From DATAAZ01 sp036259875 (lineage in GTDB: Bacteria; Actinomycetota; Thermoleophilia; Gaiellales; Gaiellaceae), in assembly GCA_036259875.1 (NCBI GenBank), contig DATAAZ010000007.1, forward strand, positions 1 through 48,194: a stretch of 48,194 bases of DNA, in the 5' to 3' direction. Positions within the stretch are counted from its first letter, which is position 1; each line of letters begins with the position of its first letter. The translations under genes were made by a program, and so were the position numbers. This document shows, piece by piece, positions 9,201 through 16,538 of the stretch. Below the pieces are notes generated by a model. It had not been told where the DNA came from, ran no database searches, and saw nothing but the letters and a program-made list of their open reading frames with translations.

Positions 9201-10550
9201 GACGACGATCGTGTACGTCCCGCTCGTCGGCAGCGTCTGGACGTCGACGAAGCCGCCGCCAGAACCGATGTTCGTCGGGGCGAGGAGCGTGGAGCCGCCC
9301 GGCTTGAGGATGGAGACCTTCGTGCTGCAGCACACGGGCCCCAGCTGCAGGCTCACCCGCTGGCCGGCGGTGCCCGTGAAGGCGAGCTGTACGTTCTGGC
9401 CCGGAGTCCCCGTCGTGACGGTGACGGCCGGGCCGCCGGGAGCGATCGTGTCGGTCACGTCCGGGGGAACGTCGTAAACCGTCAGCGTCACGCTCCCGAA
9501 CGCGGCTGCCTGAGGGTCGACGAGGATCGTGTACGTCCCCGTCGCCGGGAGCGCCTGCGTGTCGAGGAAGCCGCCGCTCTTCCCCACCGTGGCCGAGACG
9601 AGCACCTTCCCGTCCGGCTTCAGGATCGAGACCCTCGAGCTGCAGCAGACATCGGTGACCGCCACGCTGATTCGCTGGTTCAGTTGACCGGGGAACGTCA
9701 CCCTGGCGTTCTGGCCCGGCGTCGACGTCGTCACGGTGACCGGAGCGCCGCCCGCGAACGCGCCCGCCGTCGCGTCGGCGGGAACGTCGTGGAGCGCGAG
9801 CGTGAGCGTTCCGACCGCCGCCTTCTGCGGATCGACGACGACCGCGTAGGCACCCGTCGAGGGAAGCGTCTGCGTGTCGATGAAGGCGCCGCTTCGGCCG
9901 ACGGTCGTCGAGACGAGCGTCCTGCCGTCCGGCTTCACGATCGAGACCTTCGTCGAGGCGAGCGTGACGTCCGTCACCTCGATGCTGACCCGCTGCCCGA
10001 GCGCGCCGTCGAAGCCGAGGCGGCCGTTCTGCCCGGGAACGTCCAGCGAGACGTCGACGGGCGGCCCGCCGGGCGCGATCGCGCCGGCCACGTCCCGCGG
10101 GACGTCGTGGAGCGTGAGCGTGATCGACCCGGTGCTCGTGCTCTGCGGGTCGACGACGATCGAATACGTCCCGGTCTCCGGGAGCGACTGCGCGTCGATG
10201 AATCCGCCCGTCGTCCCGAGCGTGGCCGAGACGAGAGTACGGCCGTCCGGCGCGGCGATCGAGACCTTCGTGCTGCAGCACGTCGACGTCCCGATCGTGA
10301 CGTCCGTCATCTCGAGGCTCACCCGCTGCCCGGCGACGGCATCGAACGTCACCGTCCCGACGTCGCCCGGCGCGAGCACGCTCACCGTGACTGGAGGGCC
10401 GCCCGGCGTGATCGTCGGCTCGGCCGGGAGCGCACCGCCGGCGAGCGCCGAGGCCGCGAGCGCCGCGAGTCCGGCGGCGAGCGCGCGGCGAACGAGGCGA
10501 CGCCTTCTCGGTGTGGGCACGAGCGCCGCCACGTGTCTAGGCCTCGGCAC
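3207..10550 (-). CDS. Giant secreted repeat protein (2447 aa): PPC-like array plus Ig-like array
   Basis: A basic N-terminus followed by an Ala-rich hydrophobic stretch up to about residue 40 looks like a signal peptide. Residues ~46-1115 are ten tandem copies of a 105-113 aa beta domain resembling PPC (pre-peptidase C-terminal) domains, with signatures PGQNARLTF, GQRVS, KVSILKPDG and TGTYTIVVDPQG. Residues ~1115-1415 hold Ig-like segments, one resembling a chitobiase C-terminal-type domain (YSTTDGSTP). The rest is ten copies of an ~85-aa Ig-like repeat with a conserved Cys pair, interrupted by two bacterial Ig-like domains. No cell-wall sorting signal or enzyme motif is seen. The GTG start at 10550 overlaps the preceding gene by 14 bp and lacks a strong ribosome site; GTG at 10532 is an alternative. 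It is probably an adhesin or matrix protein expressed with the pilus. Confidence 0.88.
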   Translation of the reverse strand: MPRPRHVAALVPTPRRRRLVRRALAAGLAALAASALAGGALPAEPTITPGGPPVTVSVLAPGDVGTVTFDAVAGQRVSLEMTDVTIGTSTCCSTKVSIAAPDGRTLVSATLGTTGGFIDAQSLPETGTYSIVVDPQSTSTGSITLTLHDVPRDVAGAIAPGGPPVDVSLDVPGQNGRLGFDGALGQRVSIEVTDVTLASTKVSIVKPDGRTLVSTTVGRSGAFIDTQTLPSTGAYAVVVDPQKAAVGTLTLALHDVPADATAGAFAGGAPVTVTTSTPGQNARVTFPGQLNQRISVAVTDVCCSSRVSILKPDGKVLVSATVGKSGGFLDTQALPATGTYTILVDPQAAAFGSVTLTVYDVPPDVTDTIAPGGPAVTVTTGTPGQNVQLAFTGTAGQRVSLQLGPVCCSTKVSILKPGGSTLLAPTNIGSGGGFVDVQTLPTSGTYTIVVDPQGSAVGSMTVRLHDVPADVTATIVPGGASVTVTTGTPGQNARLTFTGTAGQRVSVKIGPVCCSTKVSLLRSTGATVASASFGSSGGFMDVQTLPVSGTYTLLVDPQGASTGSVTVALFDVPPDATGTISLGGPPVTVTTTVPGQNAKLTFAGAAGQRVSIAVDACCTTTVALLRPDGTSLGSTTVFGGSGFLDTRVLPVTGTYTVSVDLQSSATGTVTLTAYDVPPDATGTIVPDGAPVTVTAGTPGQNARLTFDGTAGRRMSVELTSVTIGTSRTSGTKVSILKPDGTALVGATNVGTDGGLIETQALPVSGVYAIVVDPQGANTGSMTVTLHDLPADVAAAIVPGGSPVTVTIAEPGQNARVTFDGSSGQRVSLELSSVTIGTSACCSTKVSILEPGGTALVAPVNVGTTGGFIDAEALAVGGTHTILVDPQGAATGNITLTLHAVPADATAGIVAGGAPVSLATGTPGQNMRLVFDGTAGQRVSVKIGPVCCITQISILRADGAAIFGPSSFSAGGGFIDTLTLPATGTYTIFVDPTGAATGSATLTLYDVPPDVAATTAIGSSVTVTTSVPGQNAEVSFDANAEDGVRLTVGPFNCCSTRISVVDPSGGTVVAPTGFNPDGGNLFMRLPVAGSYTIVVDPQGAATGSIHLGLVLDNTAPSPPVVTLAETSADSHVVGTSFFYRPSGAGGGFTVSATAADGGFGIQKVRFPGLTGGFTPTSATDDLISPYSQAYSWAPGATFDSPANTVTAYDKVGNTASSSFAVVRDANPPVTGDNTASIGSDWKNTTQTVVLSPSDGAGAGTAATYSTTDGSTPTTASPLGTTVTLSADGVYTVKYFSVDNVGNAEDVRSAGTQVRVDKTRPSSAVLDPLPSVIKNGQVLTGSGADALSGVASISYLYCAGGNCTPTTVIGSSSAASSYPITWSVQPPDGTYQLVARVRDVAGNTLDSVKRTVTVDNTPPHTTITAQPANPTNQASASFGFTSSEAGSTFQCRLDDAPFSACTSPTAYSGLAPGSHTFEVRATDPVGHTDASPAAYSWVVDVTPPDTTITSAPASPSDQASASFTFTASEAGSSFQCRLDGAAFAACTSPRTYSGLGAGTHTFEVRATDAAGNTDASPAAHTWVVDLTAPQTTIVSAPVNPTNQTSASFGFTSSEASSTFQCRLDDAPFSACTSPTAYSGLAPGSHTFEVRATDPAGNTDASPAAHTWVVDLTAPQTSVVAGPANPTSSTAASFEFVSSEPGSTFECALDGAAFTACTSSQTYSGLAAGSHSFEVRATDAAGNTDASPAAYTWVVDLSPPETTITAGPADPSSSAAASFTFTASEAGSMFACSLDGAPFAACASPKSYAGLAPGLHTFEVQATDPAGNTDASPALYSWTVDLSAPETTITEAPPTPTGSTSASFSFAASEPGTTFECSLDGAGFSACESPRAYAGLAEGGHTFEVRATDPAGNTDPSPAAHTWVVDLTAPDTAIASRPPNETNETSAAFGFTATEAGSSFECSLDGGAFEACESPRSYSGLAEGSHSFEVRATDPVGNTDASPASDTWVIDATAPAPPVIENPPEGTRSNTGSFTLTGAAEPGSTVEIFEGTDSKGVAVTSAGGSWAKGLSGVPQGSHVYTATARDAAGNTSGTSNPRTIVVDTSAPNTTITGGPIGSTKFTSAALSFTADDPAATFECRLDGAPFTACTSPKSYTGLSQGTHTFEVRATDAAGNTDTTPASRTWTVDFTAPAPPVIESPADGSILATATITLSGTAEAGSFVEVFDGTASKGGTTATGSGTWSKTLTGVVDGSHTYTAKATDAASNTSAASNARTIVVDTVPPTTTIFEAPGSPTSSTAASFTFEANEPGSSFECSLDGAAFAACTSPQSYSGLASGSHTFRVRAIDSAGNVDGTPAEHTWTIDVDAPETTIASGPPDPTVETAATFEFASSEAGSTFECSLDGAPFSSCSSPQTYNDLTTGTHTFEVRATDSAGNADATPASYSWTVT
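3210..6310 (-). repeat. Ten ~85-aa Ig-like repeats with a conserved Cys pair
   Basis: Coding repeats of about 255 bp. Each has the signatures SFxFxSSEAGSTFECSLD, CTSPxxYSGL and THTFEVRATDxAGNTD. Two cysteines 11-12 residues apart recur in every copy and could form a disulfide. Two unrelated bacterial Ig-like domains interrupt the series between copies 7 and 8 and between copies 8 and 9. Boundaries are approximate. Confidence 0.82.
7215..10415 (-). repeat. Ten tandem PPC-like protein repeats with vicinal cysteines
   Basis: Coding repeats of about 315-340 bp. Each encodes a domain beginning PGGxPVTVT and ending LYDVPPDVT. Eight of the ten copies contain an adjacent Cys-Cys pair at the same position just before (S)TKVSI. 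Copies 2 and 7 from the N-terminus lack it. Boundaries are approximate. Confidence 0.8.
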
Positions 10551-11193
10551 CGCGGGCGCGGACAGACGCGAGTCGGGGAAGGAGCCGCGGAGTGCGGGCG
10601 GCGTAGGCCGTGTATTCGGGGAACTCGGCCGCGAGCGCGCGTTCCTCGAGTCGCATACGAATCGCCTGCGCGGCGGCGAACGCAGTAAGGACGATCGCGT
10701 TCCAGACCGTGGGCGCGGCGACGAAGAGGCCGGCCGCGGCGCCCAGCTCGCCGAGGTAGACGGGATGGCGGACGTAGCGGTAGGGGCCGCTCGTCACGAG
10801 CCCACGCGCTTCGGGTAGGACGCCGAAGCACCGCCCGAGGGCGAGGACCGCGGCAAGCAGCCAGACGCCGAAGGCGACCGTCACGAGGTCGCCCACGACG
10901 ACCATCAGCGTGCTCGCGGACTCGGGCGGCTTGCGGAGGGAGACGACCGCGACGACGGCGACCGCGCAGGCGGCGAACGCGAGCGGGTCGCGCGAGGGGC
11001 GGCGCGACGGCTCGCGGACGAAGACGAAGAAGCTGAACGCGAGCACGACGCCGAGCTTGAGGGACGCGTAGCCCGCGACGGCCCACTCGCGGACGCCGGG
11101 GTCGCGGATCGCGTCCGCGCAGGCGGCGACCGCGCCGGCTCCCGCGAGCGCGGCGAGCGAGACGAAGATCGCTGTGACCGCGAACCTGCTCAC
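10537..11193 (-). CDS. Isoprenylcysteine carboxyl methyltransferase (ICMT)-like membrane protein
   Basis: A 218-aa, mostly hydrophobic protein with about five predicted membrane segments. The C-terminal region contains GPYRYVRHPVYLGE followed by EExxLAAEFPEY, the SAM-binding signature of the ICMT/PEMT-like methyltransferase family. Bacterial members are integral membrane methyltransferases, and most have no known substrate. The GTG start at 11193 overlaps the tadC stop by 4 bases, so it is translationally coupled to the pilus operon. Its stop overlaps the start of the giant repeat protein. Position suggests it could modify a lipid or protein linked to the pilus or surface layer, but that is inference. 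The family assignment is firm. Confidence 0.85.
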   Translation of the reverse strand: MSRFAVTAIFVSLAALAGAGAVAACADAIRDPGVREWAVAGYASLKLGVVLAFSFFVFVREPSRRPSRDPLAFAACAVAVVAVVSLRKPPESASTLMVVVGDLVTVAFGVWLLAAVLALGRCFGVLPEARGLVTSGPYRYVRHPVYLGELGAAAGLFVAAPTVWNAIVLTAFAAAQAIRMRLEERALAAEFPEYTAYAARTPRLLPRLASVRARGAEA

Positions 11194-12107
11194 TGGCCGC
11201 TCCCGAAGGCCTCGATGAACTGGAAGACGGCCGGCCCCAGCAGGATCACGAACATCGCCGGGAAGATCAGGAAGATAAGCGGGAAGAGGATCTTGATCGG
11301 AGCCTTCTGGGCCCGTTCCTCCGCGGCGGCGCGGCGGCGCTTGCGCATCTCGCTCGCGAGGTTGCGCATGATGTCGCCGATCGAGACGCCGAGCGATTCG
11401 CCCTGCACGATCGAGCGGACGAACGAGCGCATCGCCGGCGTGTCGGCGCGCGTCAGCATGTTCCGGAGCGCCTCGCTCATGGGAAGCCCGAGGCTCTGCT
11501 CCTGCAGGGTGAGACGAAGCTCGTCGCCGAGCGGTCCCTTGAGTCGCTCGGCCGCGACCTGGAGCGAGCTGTTGAACCCGAGCCCCGCCTCGACCGTGAC
11601 GACGAGCACGTCGATGAGCTCGGGGAGCTCGTAGTCGATCTGCTCGACGCGCCTGCGCGCGCGCTTTCGGACGATCGTGACCGGCGCGGTCCAGCCGGCG
11701 AGAACGGAGAAGAGGACGCCGAAGACGAGGAGGAGCACCGGGACGCCGGCCGTCAACCCGACCCAGGTCCAGGCGGCCGGAACGGCGACGACGGAGAGCA
11801 TGCGGTAGCCGAGGAAGCGTCCGGGCGGCATCGTGTAGATGCCCGCCGCCATGAGCAGGTTCCGGAGCTCGGCCTCGCGCAGGTTGCCCAAACGCCGTCC
11901 GAGGTTTTCGCCGAGCAGGCTTGCGATGTCGTCGAGCGCGCCGCGAAGACCCTGGCCGGGGCGTCGCTCTTCCGGCTGTCCCGCGTAGCCGTAGACTCCG
12001 ATCGCTTCGACCGTCTCCGCCGCCCGGAGGCGCGGCATGATCGCCGCGCGAATGAGGAGCGCGACCGCGACGCCGGCGACGAAGAGCCCCATCAGAAAGA
12101 GAACCAT
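11190..12107 (-). CDS. tadC: TadC-like type II/IV secretion inner-membrane platform protein
   Basis: A 305-aa protein starting at ATG 12107, with a purine-rich AAAGGGG just upstream. An N-terminal membrane helix (VLFLMGLFVAGVAVALLIR) and a central hydrophobic pair are followed by a T2SSF domain with ELPELIDVLVVTVEAGLGF and a GxSxxxALRNM segment. Two more helices lie at the C-terminus. TadC and TadB together form the inner-membrane platform on which the TadA ATPase drives Flp pilin polymerisation. It lies 11 bp downstream of tadB and overlaps the ICMT-like gene by 4 bases. A longer reading frame extends upstream but is only the shadow of tadB; similarity to the family begins at this ATG. Confidence 0.9.
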   Translation of the reverse strand: MVLFLMGLFVAGVAVALLIRAAIMPRLRAAETVEAIGVYGYAGQPEERRPGQGLRGALDDIASLLGENLGRRLGNLREAELRNLLMAAGIYTMPPGRFLGYRMLSVVAVPAAWTWVGLTAGVPVLLLVFGVLFSVLAGWTAPVTIVRKRARRRVEQIDYELPELIDVLVVTVEAGLGFNSSLQVAAERLKGPLGDELRLTLQEQSLGLPMSEALRNMLTRADTPAMRSFVRSIVQGESLGVSIGDIMRNLASEMRKRRRAAAEERAQKAPIKILFPLIFLIFPAMFVILLGPAVFQFIEAFGSGQ

Positions 12108-12118
12108 CGGAGCCCCTT

Positions 12119-14002
12119 TCAGACCTTGATGTTGATGATCCGCTTGATGACCAACGACCCCGCGACCACCATCACGCCCGCGACGAAGAGGAGAATCCGG
12201 CCCGCGGGGTGGGAGAACAGGGGCGCCATGTAGGCCGGGTTGATGACCGTGATGAGAGCCAACATCCCGACCGGCAGGAACGAGACGACCCAGCGCGACA
12301 TCCGGCCCTGCGTGGTCAAGGTCCGTACGAGCCGGCGGAGCTCGAAGCGGCCACGGACGGTTTCGGCGACGCGGTCGAGGACCTCCGCCGTATTGCCGCC
12401 CGTGTCGCGCTGCAGCGCGGCGACGAGCGCCACCTGCTCGAGATCGCGGCTCGTCATGCGGCGCGCCACGGCGCCGAGCGCGCGATCGAGCGAAACGCCC
12501 AGCTGCTCGTCCGCGAGCACTCGCCGGAACTCCCCGCGCGAGGGCTCGGGACAATCGTCGACGAGCACCGAGAGCGCGCCGACGAGGCTGTGCCCGGCCC
12601 GGAGCGCCGACGACAGGACCTGGAGGTTGTCGGGAAGCTGGTCGGCGAAGAGGTTGCGCTGACGATTGAGCCTCTTCTTCGCGAACGACCGGACGAGGTA
12701 CGGGATCGCGAGCCCCGCGAATGCGAAGAGAAGCGAGCCCGTGACGACGTAGACGAGCCACGTGACGAGCACGGTCGCGACCACGGTCCAGAGGACGATC
12801 TGGACCGCCGGTGCCTTTATCCCCGCGATCTCGAGCTCTTCCTTGAACCGGCTCCACCAGCGCGTTCGTGCGAACGACTTCTCCGCGCGGGAGAGCACGA
12901 CGTCGCTGTGCCCCGGGCCGTCCTTGCGCTCGGCGACGGTAAGCGCGACGAACTGCGCCATCCGCGCCCGTAGAGTCCGCTTTCGGGGACGAACGAGCGC
13001 CGCGACGGCGAGCGCGACGAGGAGGGCGAACGCCACGCTCGTCGCCACCATCCCCGCGGCGGAGCGGAGAAACCGCTCAGCGAACGAGCGGTGGAACGGC
13101 CCGCTCGCGCCGTCCGGCCCGGCGGGCGTCTCGTACTGGCGGACGGCGGCGCCGTCGATGCCTTCGACCGTCACCGTGACGTGGACCCGGGTCTCCGGCC
13201 GGGCGTTCGACCTGTACGTCAGGAAGTACTCGTTCGCGAGCTGCGCGCCGAGCTTGTCGAAGACCGGCTCGAGGTCCTCCGACGTGGTCGCCTCCGCGTA
13301 GCCGCCGCTCGTCGCGGCCGCGAGCTGCTCGAGCGGCTTCGATGTGAACGCACGGGAGCGGAGACCGACCGAGAACACGCGTACGCCGTTCCGCTCGGCT
13401 CGATCCACGACGGCGGACGCGCTCGTCGTACTGCCCGTGTCGGCGCCGTCCGAGAGGACGATGACGGAGCCTGCACTCGCTTTCGCCGCCTCGAGCAGCG
13501 TCAGCGCGGTGTTCACGCCGTCGTAGATCTTCGTACCGCCCGCGAGGCGCGGCGGAGACTCGAGCGCGCGGTCAATTGCCTCCTCGCTCGTCGTGAAGGG
13601 CAGGAGGACGCTCGTCTTGCCGTTGAAGCCGACGATCGCCATTGCCTGGTTGTCGTTCCGGCGCGCCGCGAAGGCGCGGACGGCGGCGACCGCGCCGTCG
13701 ATCGGGCGTCCCCGCATGCTGAGGCTCGTGTCCATGACGAGGACGACGCTGAACTGGCCGTCGTCGGCAGCGCTCGCCGGTACGACGCCGACGCCCTCCA
13801 CGAGCCCGCCGTTCTCGCGGACGGCGACCCGGCCTTCGTCGAGCGGCATTCGCGACGGCAGCGTGAGGATGAACGCGCGGTCGGGGAACCGCGCCCCGTT
13901 CACTTCCGTCAGCTCGAGCTGCGTCTGGGCGCCTGCGCACGGCGTGAGGACGCCGACCGTGAGCGCCGCAGTAGCCGCGAGCGCTGCTCGGAACCGTCTC
14001 AT
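12119..14002 (-). CDS. tadB: Exported von Willebrand A domain fused to TadB platform protein
   Basis: A 627-aa protein from ATG 14002, overlapping the tadA stop by 4 bases (ATGA). Residues 1-25 form a signal peptide. Residues ~85-260 are a vWA domain with an intact MIDAS site: D91-T-S-L-S95, T157 and D185 (VIVLSDGADTG). A hydrophobic helix at ~318-337 is followed by a basic linker. Residues ~385-627 are a TadB-type T2SSF module with paired helices, a DQLPDNLQVLSSALRAGHSL segment and two C-terminal helices. A canonical TadB has no vWA domain. This arrangement would place a metal-dependent adhesion or protein-binding domain outside the membrane, covalently tied to the pilus motor platform. The frame is continuous with no sign of a sequencing join. 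Confidence 0.9.
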   Translation of the reverse strand: MRRFRAALAATAALTVGVLTPCAGAQTQLELTEVNGARFPDRAFILTLPSRMPLDEGRVAVRENGGLVEGVGVVPASAADDGQFSVVLVMDTSLSMRGRPIDGAVAAVRAFAARRNDNQAMAIVGFNGKTSVLLPFTTSEEAIDRALESPPRLAGGTKIYDGVNTALTLLEAAKASAGSVIVLSDGADTGSTTSASAVVDRAERNGVRVFSVGLRSRAFTSKPLEQLAAATSGGYAEATTSEDLEPVFDKLGAQLANEYFLTYRSNARPETRVHVTVTVEGIDGAAVRQYETPAGPDGASGPFHRSFAERFLRSAAGMVATSVAFALLVALAVAALVRPRKRTLRARMAQFVALTVAERKDGPGHSDVVLSRAEKSFARTRWWSRFKEELEIAGIKAPAVQIVLWTVVATVLVTWLVYVVTGSLLFAFAGLAIPYLVRSFAKKRLNRQRNLFADQLPDNLQVLSSALRAGHSLVGALSVLVDDCPEPSRGEFRRVLADEQLGVSLDRALGAVARRMTSRDLEQVALVAALQRDTGGNTAEVLDRVAETVRGRFELRRLVRTLTTQGRMSRWVVSFLPVGMLALITVINPAYMAPLFSHPAGRILLFVAGVMVVAGSLVIKRIINIKV

Positions 14003-15357
14003 GCTCCTCGCACCCGTGAGAGGTCGGCGAGGTGCGCCCGCTTGTCGCCAAAGAGCCCGGCCGGTAGCGGGACGCCACGCTTCTCGAACTTGTGGAGGAA
14101 CGACGGTCGCAGGCCGGTTGAACGAAGGCTCCCGACGACGACGCGATCGCTCGTTACCTGCTCGACCTTGAACTCGTAGACGTCCTGGAGCGTGATCACC
14201 TCCGACTCCATTCGGCCGACCTCCGTGATGGCCGTTACGCGCCGCGAGCCGTCCTCGAGCCGCTCCAGGTGGACGATCAGGTCGAGGGCGGAGGCGACCT
14301 GCTGGCGGATCGCGCGCACCGGCAGGTCGTAGCCCGCCATCAGGACCATCGTCTCGATCCGGGCGAGCGCGTCCCGAGGCGCGTTGGCGTGGACGGTGCA
14401 GAGCGAGCCGTCGTGGCCCGTGTTCATCGCCTGGAGCATGTCGAGGGCCTCTGCGCCGCGGACCTCGCCCACGATGATGCGGTCGGGCCGCATGCGGAGG
14501 GAGTTGCGGACGAGCTCGCGGATCGGGATCTCGCCCTCGCCCTCGATGTTCTTCGGTCTCGCCTCGAGGCGGAGCACGTGGCGCTGGTTCAGGCGAAGCT
14601 CCGCGGCGTCCTCGATCGTGACGATCCGGTCCGCGTCGGGGATCGCCGTCGAGAGGGCGTTCAGGAGTGTCGTCTTCCCGGAGCCCGTCCCGCCCGAGAT
14701 GAGGACGTTGAGCTCCGCGAGGACGCACCGCTGGAGGAACTCGATCGTCTCCGTGCTGAGCGTCCCAAGGCGAACGAGGTCGGTGAGGTCGAGCCGCTTC
14801 TTCGAGAACTTGCGGATCGTGACGAGCGGCCCGCTGAGCGAAAGCGGCGGAATGACCGCGTTCACGCGGCTCCCGTCCGGGAGGCGCGCGTCGACCATCG
14901 GCGAGGACTCGTCGATCCGGCGCCCGACCTGGGCGACCATCTTGTTGATGATTCGCCGCAGGTGCGACTCATCCGTGAAGCGGACGGTCGTCTCGTACAG
15001 GCGGCCCTGGCGCTCGACCCAGACGTCGTACGGGCCGTTGACCATGACCTCCGTGACGCTCTCGTCGGCGAGGAGCCGCTCGAGCGGTCCGTGCCCCAGG
15101 ATGTCGTCGGCGATCTCCGCCGCGATGCGATCCCGGTCTTCGCGGGAGACGCCCTGTTCGCGGCCGAGATGGTTTCGGATGTCCGAGTTGACGCGATCGC
15201 GGATCGCGTTCGGATCCATGTTGACGTTGAAGAGCTGGGGACCCAGCTCGCCGATGACGGCAAGGTGGATCTTGTTCTTGAGCTCGGCGAACGGATCCCG
15301 GCCCGTCGGCGCCGCGACGGGCCTTGCAGCCGAGAGGCGCTCGTGGAGTTCCATCAT
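13999..15357 (-). CDS. tadA: TadA/CpaF pilus assembly ATPase
   Basis: A 452-aa type II/IV secretion ATPase from ATG 15357, which overlaps the tadZ stop as ATGA. An N-terminal helical region precedes the catalytic core. Walker A is GGTGSGKTT. The Walker B-like segment is RIIVGEVRG, followed by the His box region CTVHANAPRDALAR. Length and motif order match CpaF/TadA, the hexameric cytoplasmic ATPase that powers Flp pilus assembly. It sits between tadZ and tadB as in standard tad operons. The reading frame continues upstream across tadZ, but that extension is out-of-frame sequence with no similarity. Confidence 0.95.
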   Translation of the reverse strand: MMELHERLSAARPVAAPTGRDPFAELKNKIHLAVIGELGPQLFNVNMDPNAIRDRVNSDIRNHLGREQGVSREDRDRIAAEIADDILGHGPLERLLADESVTEVMVNGPYDVWVERQGRLYETTVRFTDESHLRRIINKMVAQVGRRIDESSPMVDARLPDGSRVNAVIPPLSLSGPLVTIRKFSKKRLDLTDLVRLGTLSTETIEFLQRCVLAELNVLISGGTGSGKTTLLNALSTAIPDADRIVTIEDAAELRLNQRHVLRLEARPKNIEGEGEIPIRELVRNSLRMRPDRIIVGEVRGAEALDMLQAMNTGHDGSLCTVHANAPRDALARIETMVLMAGYDLPVRAIRQQVASALDLIVHLERLEDGSRRVTAITEVGRMESEVITLQDVYEFKVEQVTSDRVVVGSLRSTGLRPSFLHKFEKRGVPLPAGLFGDKRAHLADLSRVRGA

Positions 15358-16538
15358 GCCTCCTTCCGCCGTCGCAGCAGCCGGAGTCCTCCGCCGCCAC
15401 GGGCACCGTTCTCGTGCGTCTCGTACAGCGATGCGAGCGTGCGAAACGCCTTCGCCGCGTCCGAGCGGGCGTTCGCGAGCACGATCGGCGTGCCCTCGTT
15501 CACCGAGCGAGGGATCTCGCGGTCGCTCGGGACGGTGATGTCGGGCGCCCGTCCCACGATCGTTGCGACGTCGTCGCGGCTGATCCCCACGCGACTGTCC
15601 GCGCGATTGAGGACGAGGCGCGTCCGCTCGCGGTCGTACCCCATGAGCTCGAGCGTCTCGAGTCCCAGCTTCGTGTTCTTCAGCGACAGCGAGTCGAGCA
15701 TCCCGACCATGCAGATGTGCGAGGAGCTGTCGATCGAGGCGATCACCTCCGGGGTGAACCCCGGCGGCGTGTCGACGATCACGTAGTCGTTCGTCGCGCG
15801 AAGCGCCGCGTAGACGTCGCGGAGGAATTCCGTCGTGACCGCGCCGGCGTGGTCCGGCCGCGTCGGCGCCATGAGCACCCGGACCCCCGACGGGTGATTG
15901 ACGAGGTAGGCCTCGAGCTTCTCGGCGTCGAGCGATCCACCCGACTTCACGAGGTCGTAGATCGTGCGGTCGGGCGCGAGCCCGAGCGCGAGGGCGACGT
16001 CCCCGAACTGGAGGTCGAGATCGACGATTGCGACCTTCCGGCCGCCGGCCGCGAGGCTGACGGCGAGGTTGCACGCGGTAAGCGTCTTCCCCGTCCCGCC
16101 CTTCGGACCGAGCACGCAGACCATCGGAGCGAGCGCCACGCCTGTCGCGACGGCGGCCCCCTGCTTGCGAGCGACTGCCTTCTGGAAGGCGAACCCGAGC
16201 TGTTCGGGCTGCTCGGGCAGCGTGATGATGTCGTCGGCGCCGACCTCGAAGACGCGCCGGATGAAGCCGTTCGGCGATCCGTGCGCGAGCACGACGACCG
16301 GCCGCTCCGGCCGCTGCTTGACGGCCCCGTCGATCAGGTAGAGGGCACGATCCGAGTAGCCGCCGCAGGCAACAGCGAGCAGGTCGGTCGGAACCTCCTG
16401 GAGAGTCGTCCAGCTGTCCTCGAGACCCTCGACGACCCCCATGATCTGGACGTTCGGGTCGACGGGGAGTGCCGCCTGGACGTCGTCGGCGTCGACGCCC
16501 TCGTCGACCGCCACGAGGACCTTGATCGGCTGGCTCAT
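15354..16538 (-). CDS. tadZ: TadZ/CpaE-like pilus localisation ATPase
   Basis: A 394-aa protein with an N-terminal response-regulator-like receiver domain (about residues 5-130, without a clear phospho-acceptor context). A ParA/MinD-type ATPase domain follows, with a deviant Walker A (GPKGGTGKT) at around residue 143 and a second motif VIVDTPPGF. TadZ proteins mark the site of pilus assembly at the pole or membrane. The ATG at 16538 overlaps the cpaB stop by 4 bases, and the stop overlaps tadA by 4. The tail is basic (LRLLRRRKEA). Family and role are supported by both sequence and operon position. Confidence 0.92.
   Translation of the reverse strand: MSQPIKVLVAVDEGVDADDVQAALPVDPNVQIMGVVEGLEDSWTTLQEVPTDLLAVACGGYSDRALYLIDGAVKQRPERPVVVLAHGSPNGFIRRVFEVGADDIITLPEQPEQLGFAFQKAVARKQGAAVATGVALAPMVCVLGPKGGTGKTLTACNLAVSLAAGGRKVAIVDLDLQFGDVALALGLAPDRTIYDLVKSGGSLDAEKLEAYLVNHPSGVRVLMAPTRPDHAGAVTTEFLRDVYAALRATNDYVIVDTPPGFTPEVIASIDSSSHICMVGMLDSLSLKNTKLGLETLELMGYDRERTRLVLNRADSRVGISRDDVATIVGRAPDITVPSDREIPRSVNEGTPIVLANARSDAAKAFRTLASLYETHENGARGGGGLRLLRRRKEA

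Noticed and set aside
3207..10550. Possible CRISPR or DNA-level repeat array
   Set aside because: Repeat units of about 255 and 315-340 bp are in frame and diverge as protein domains; there are no short identical repeats with unique spacers.
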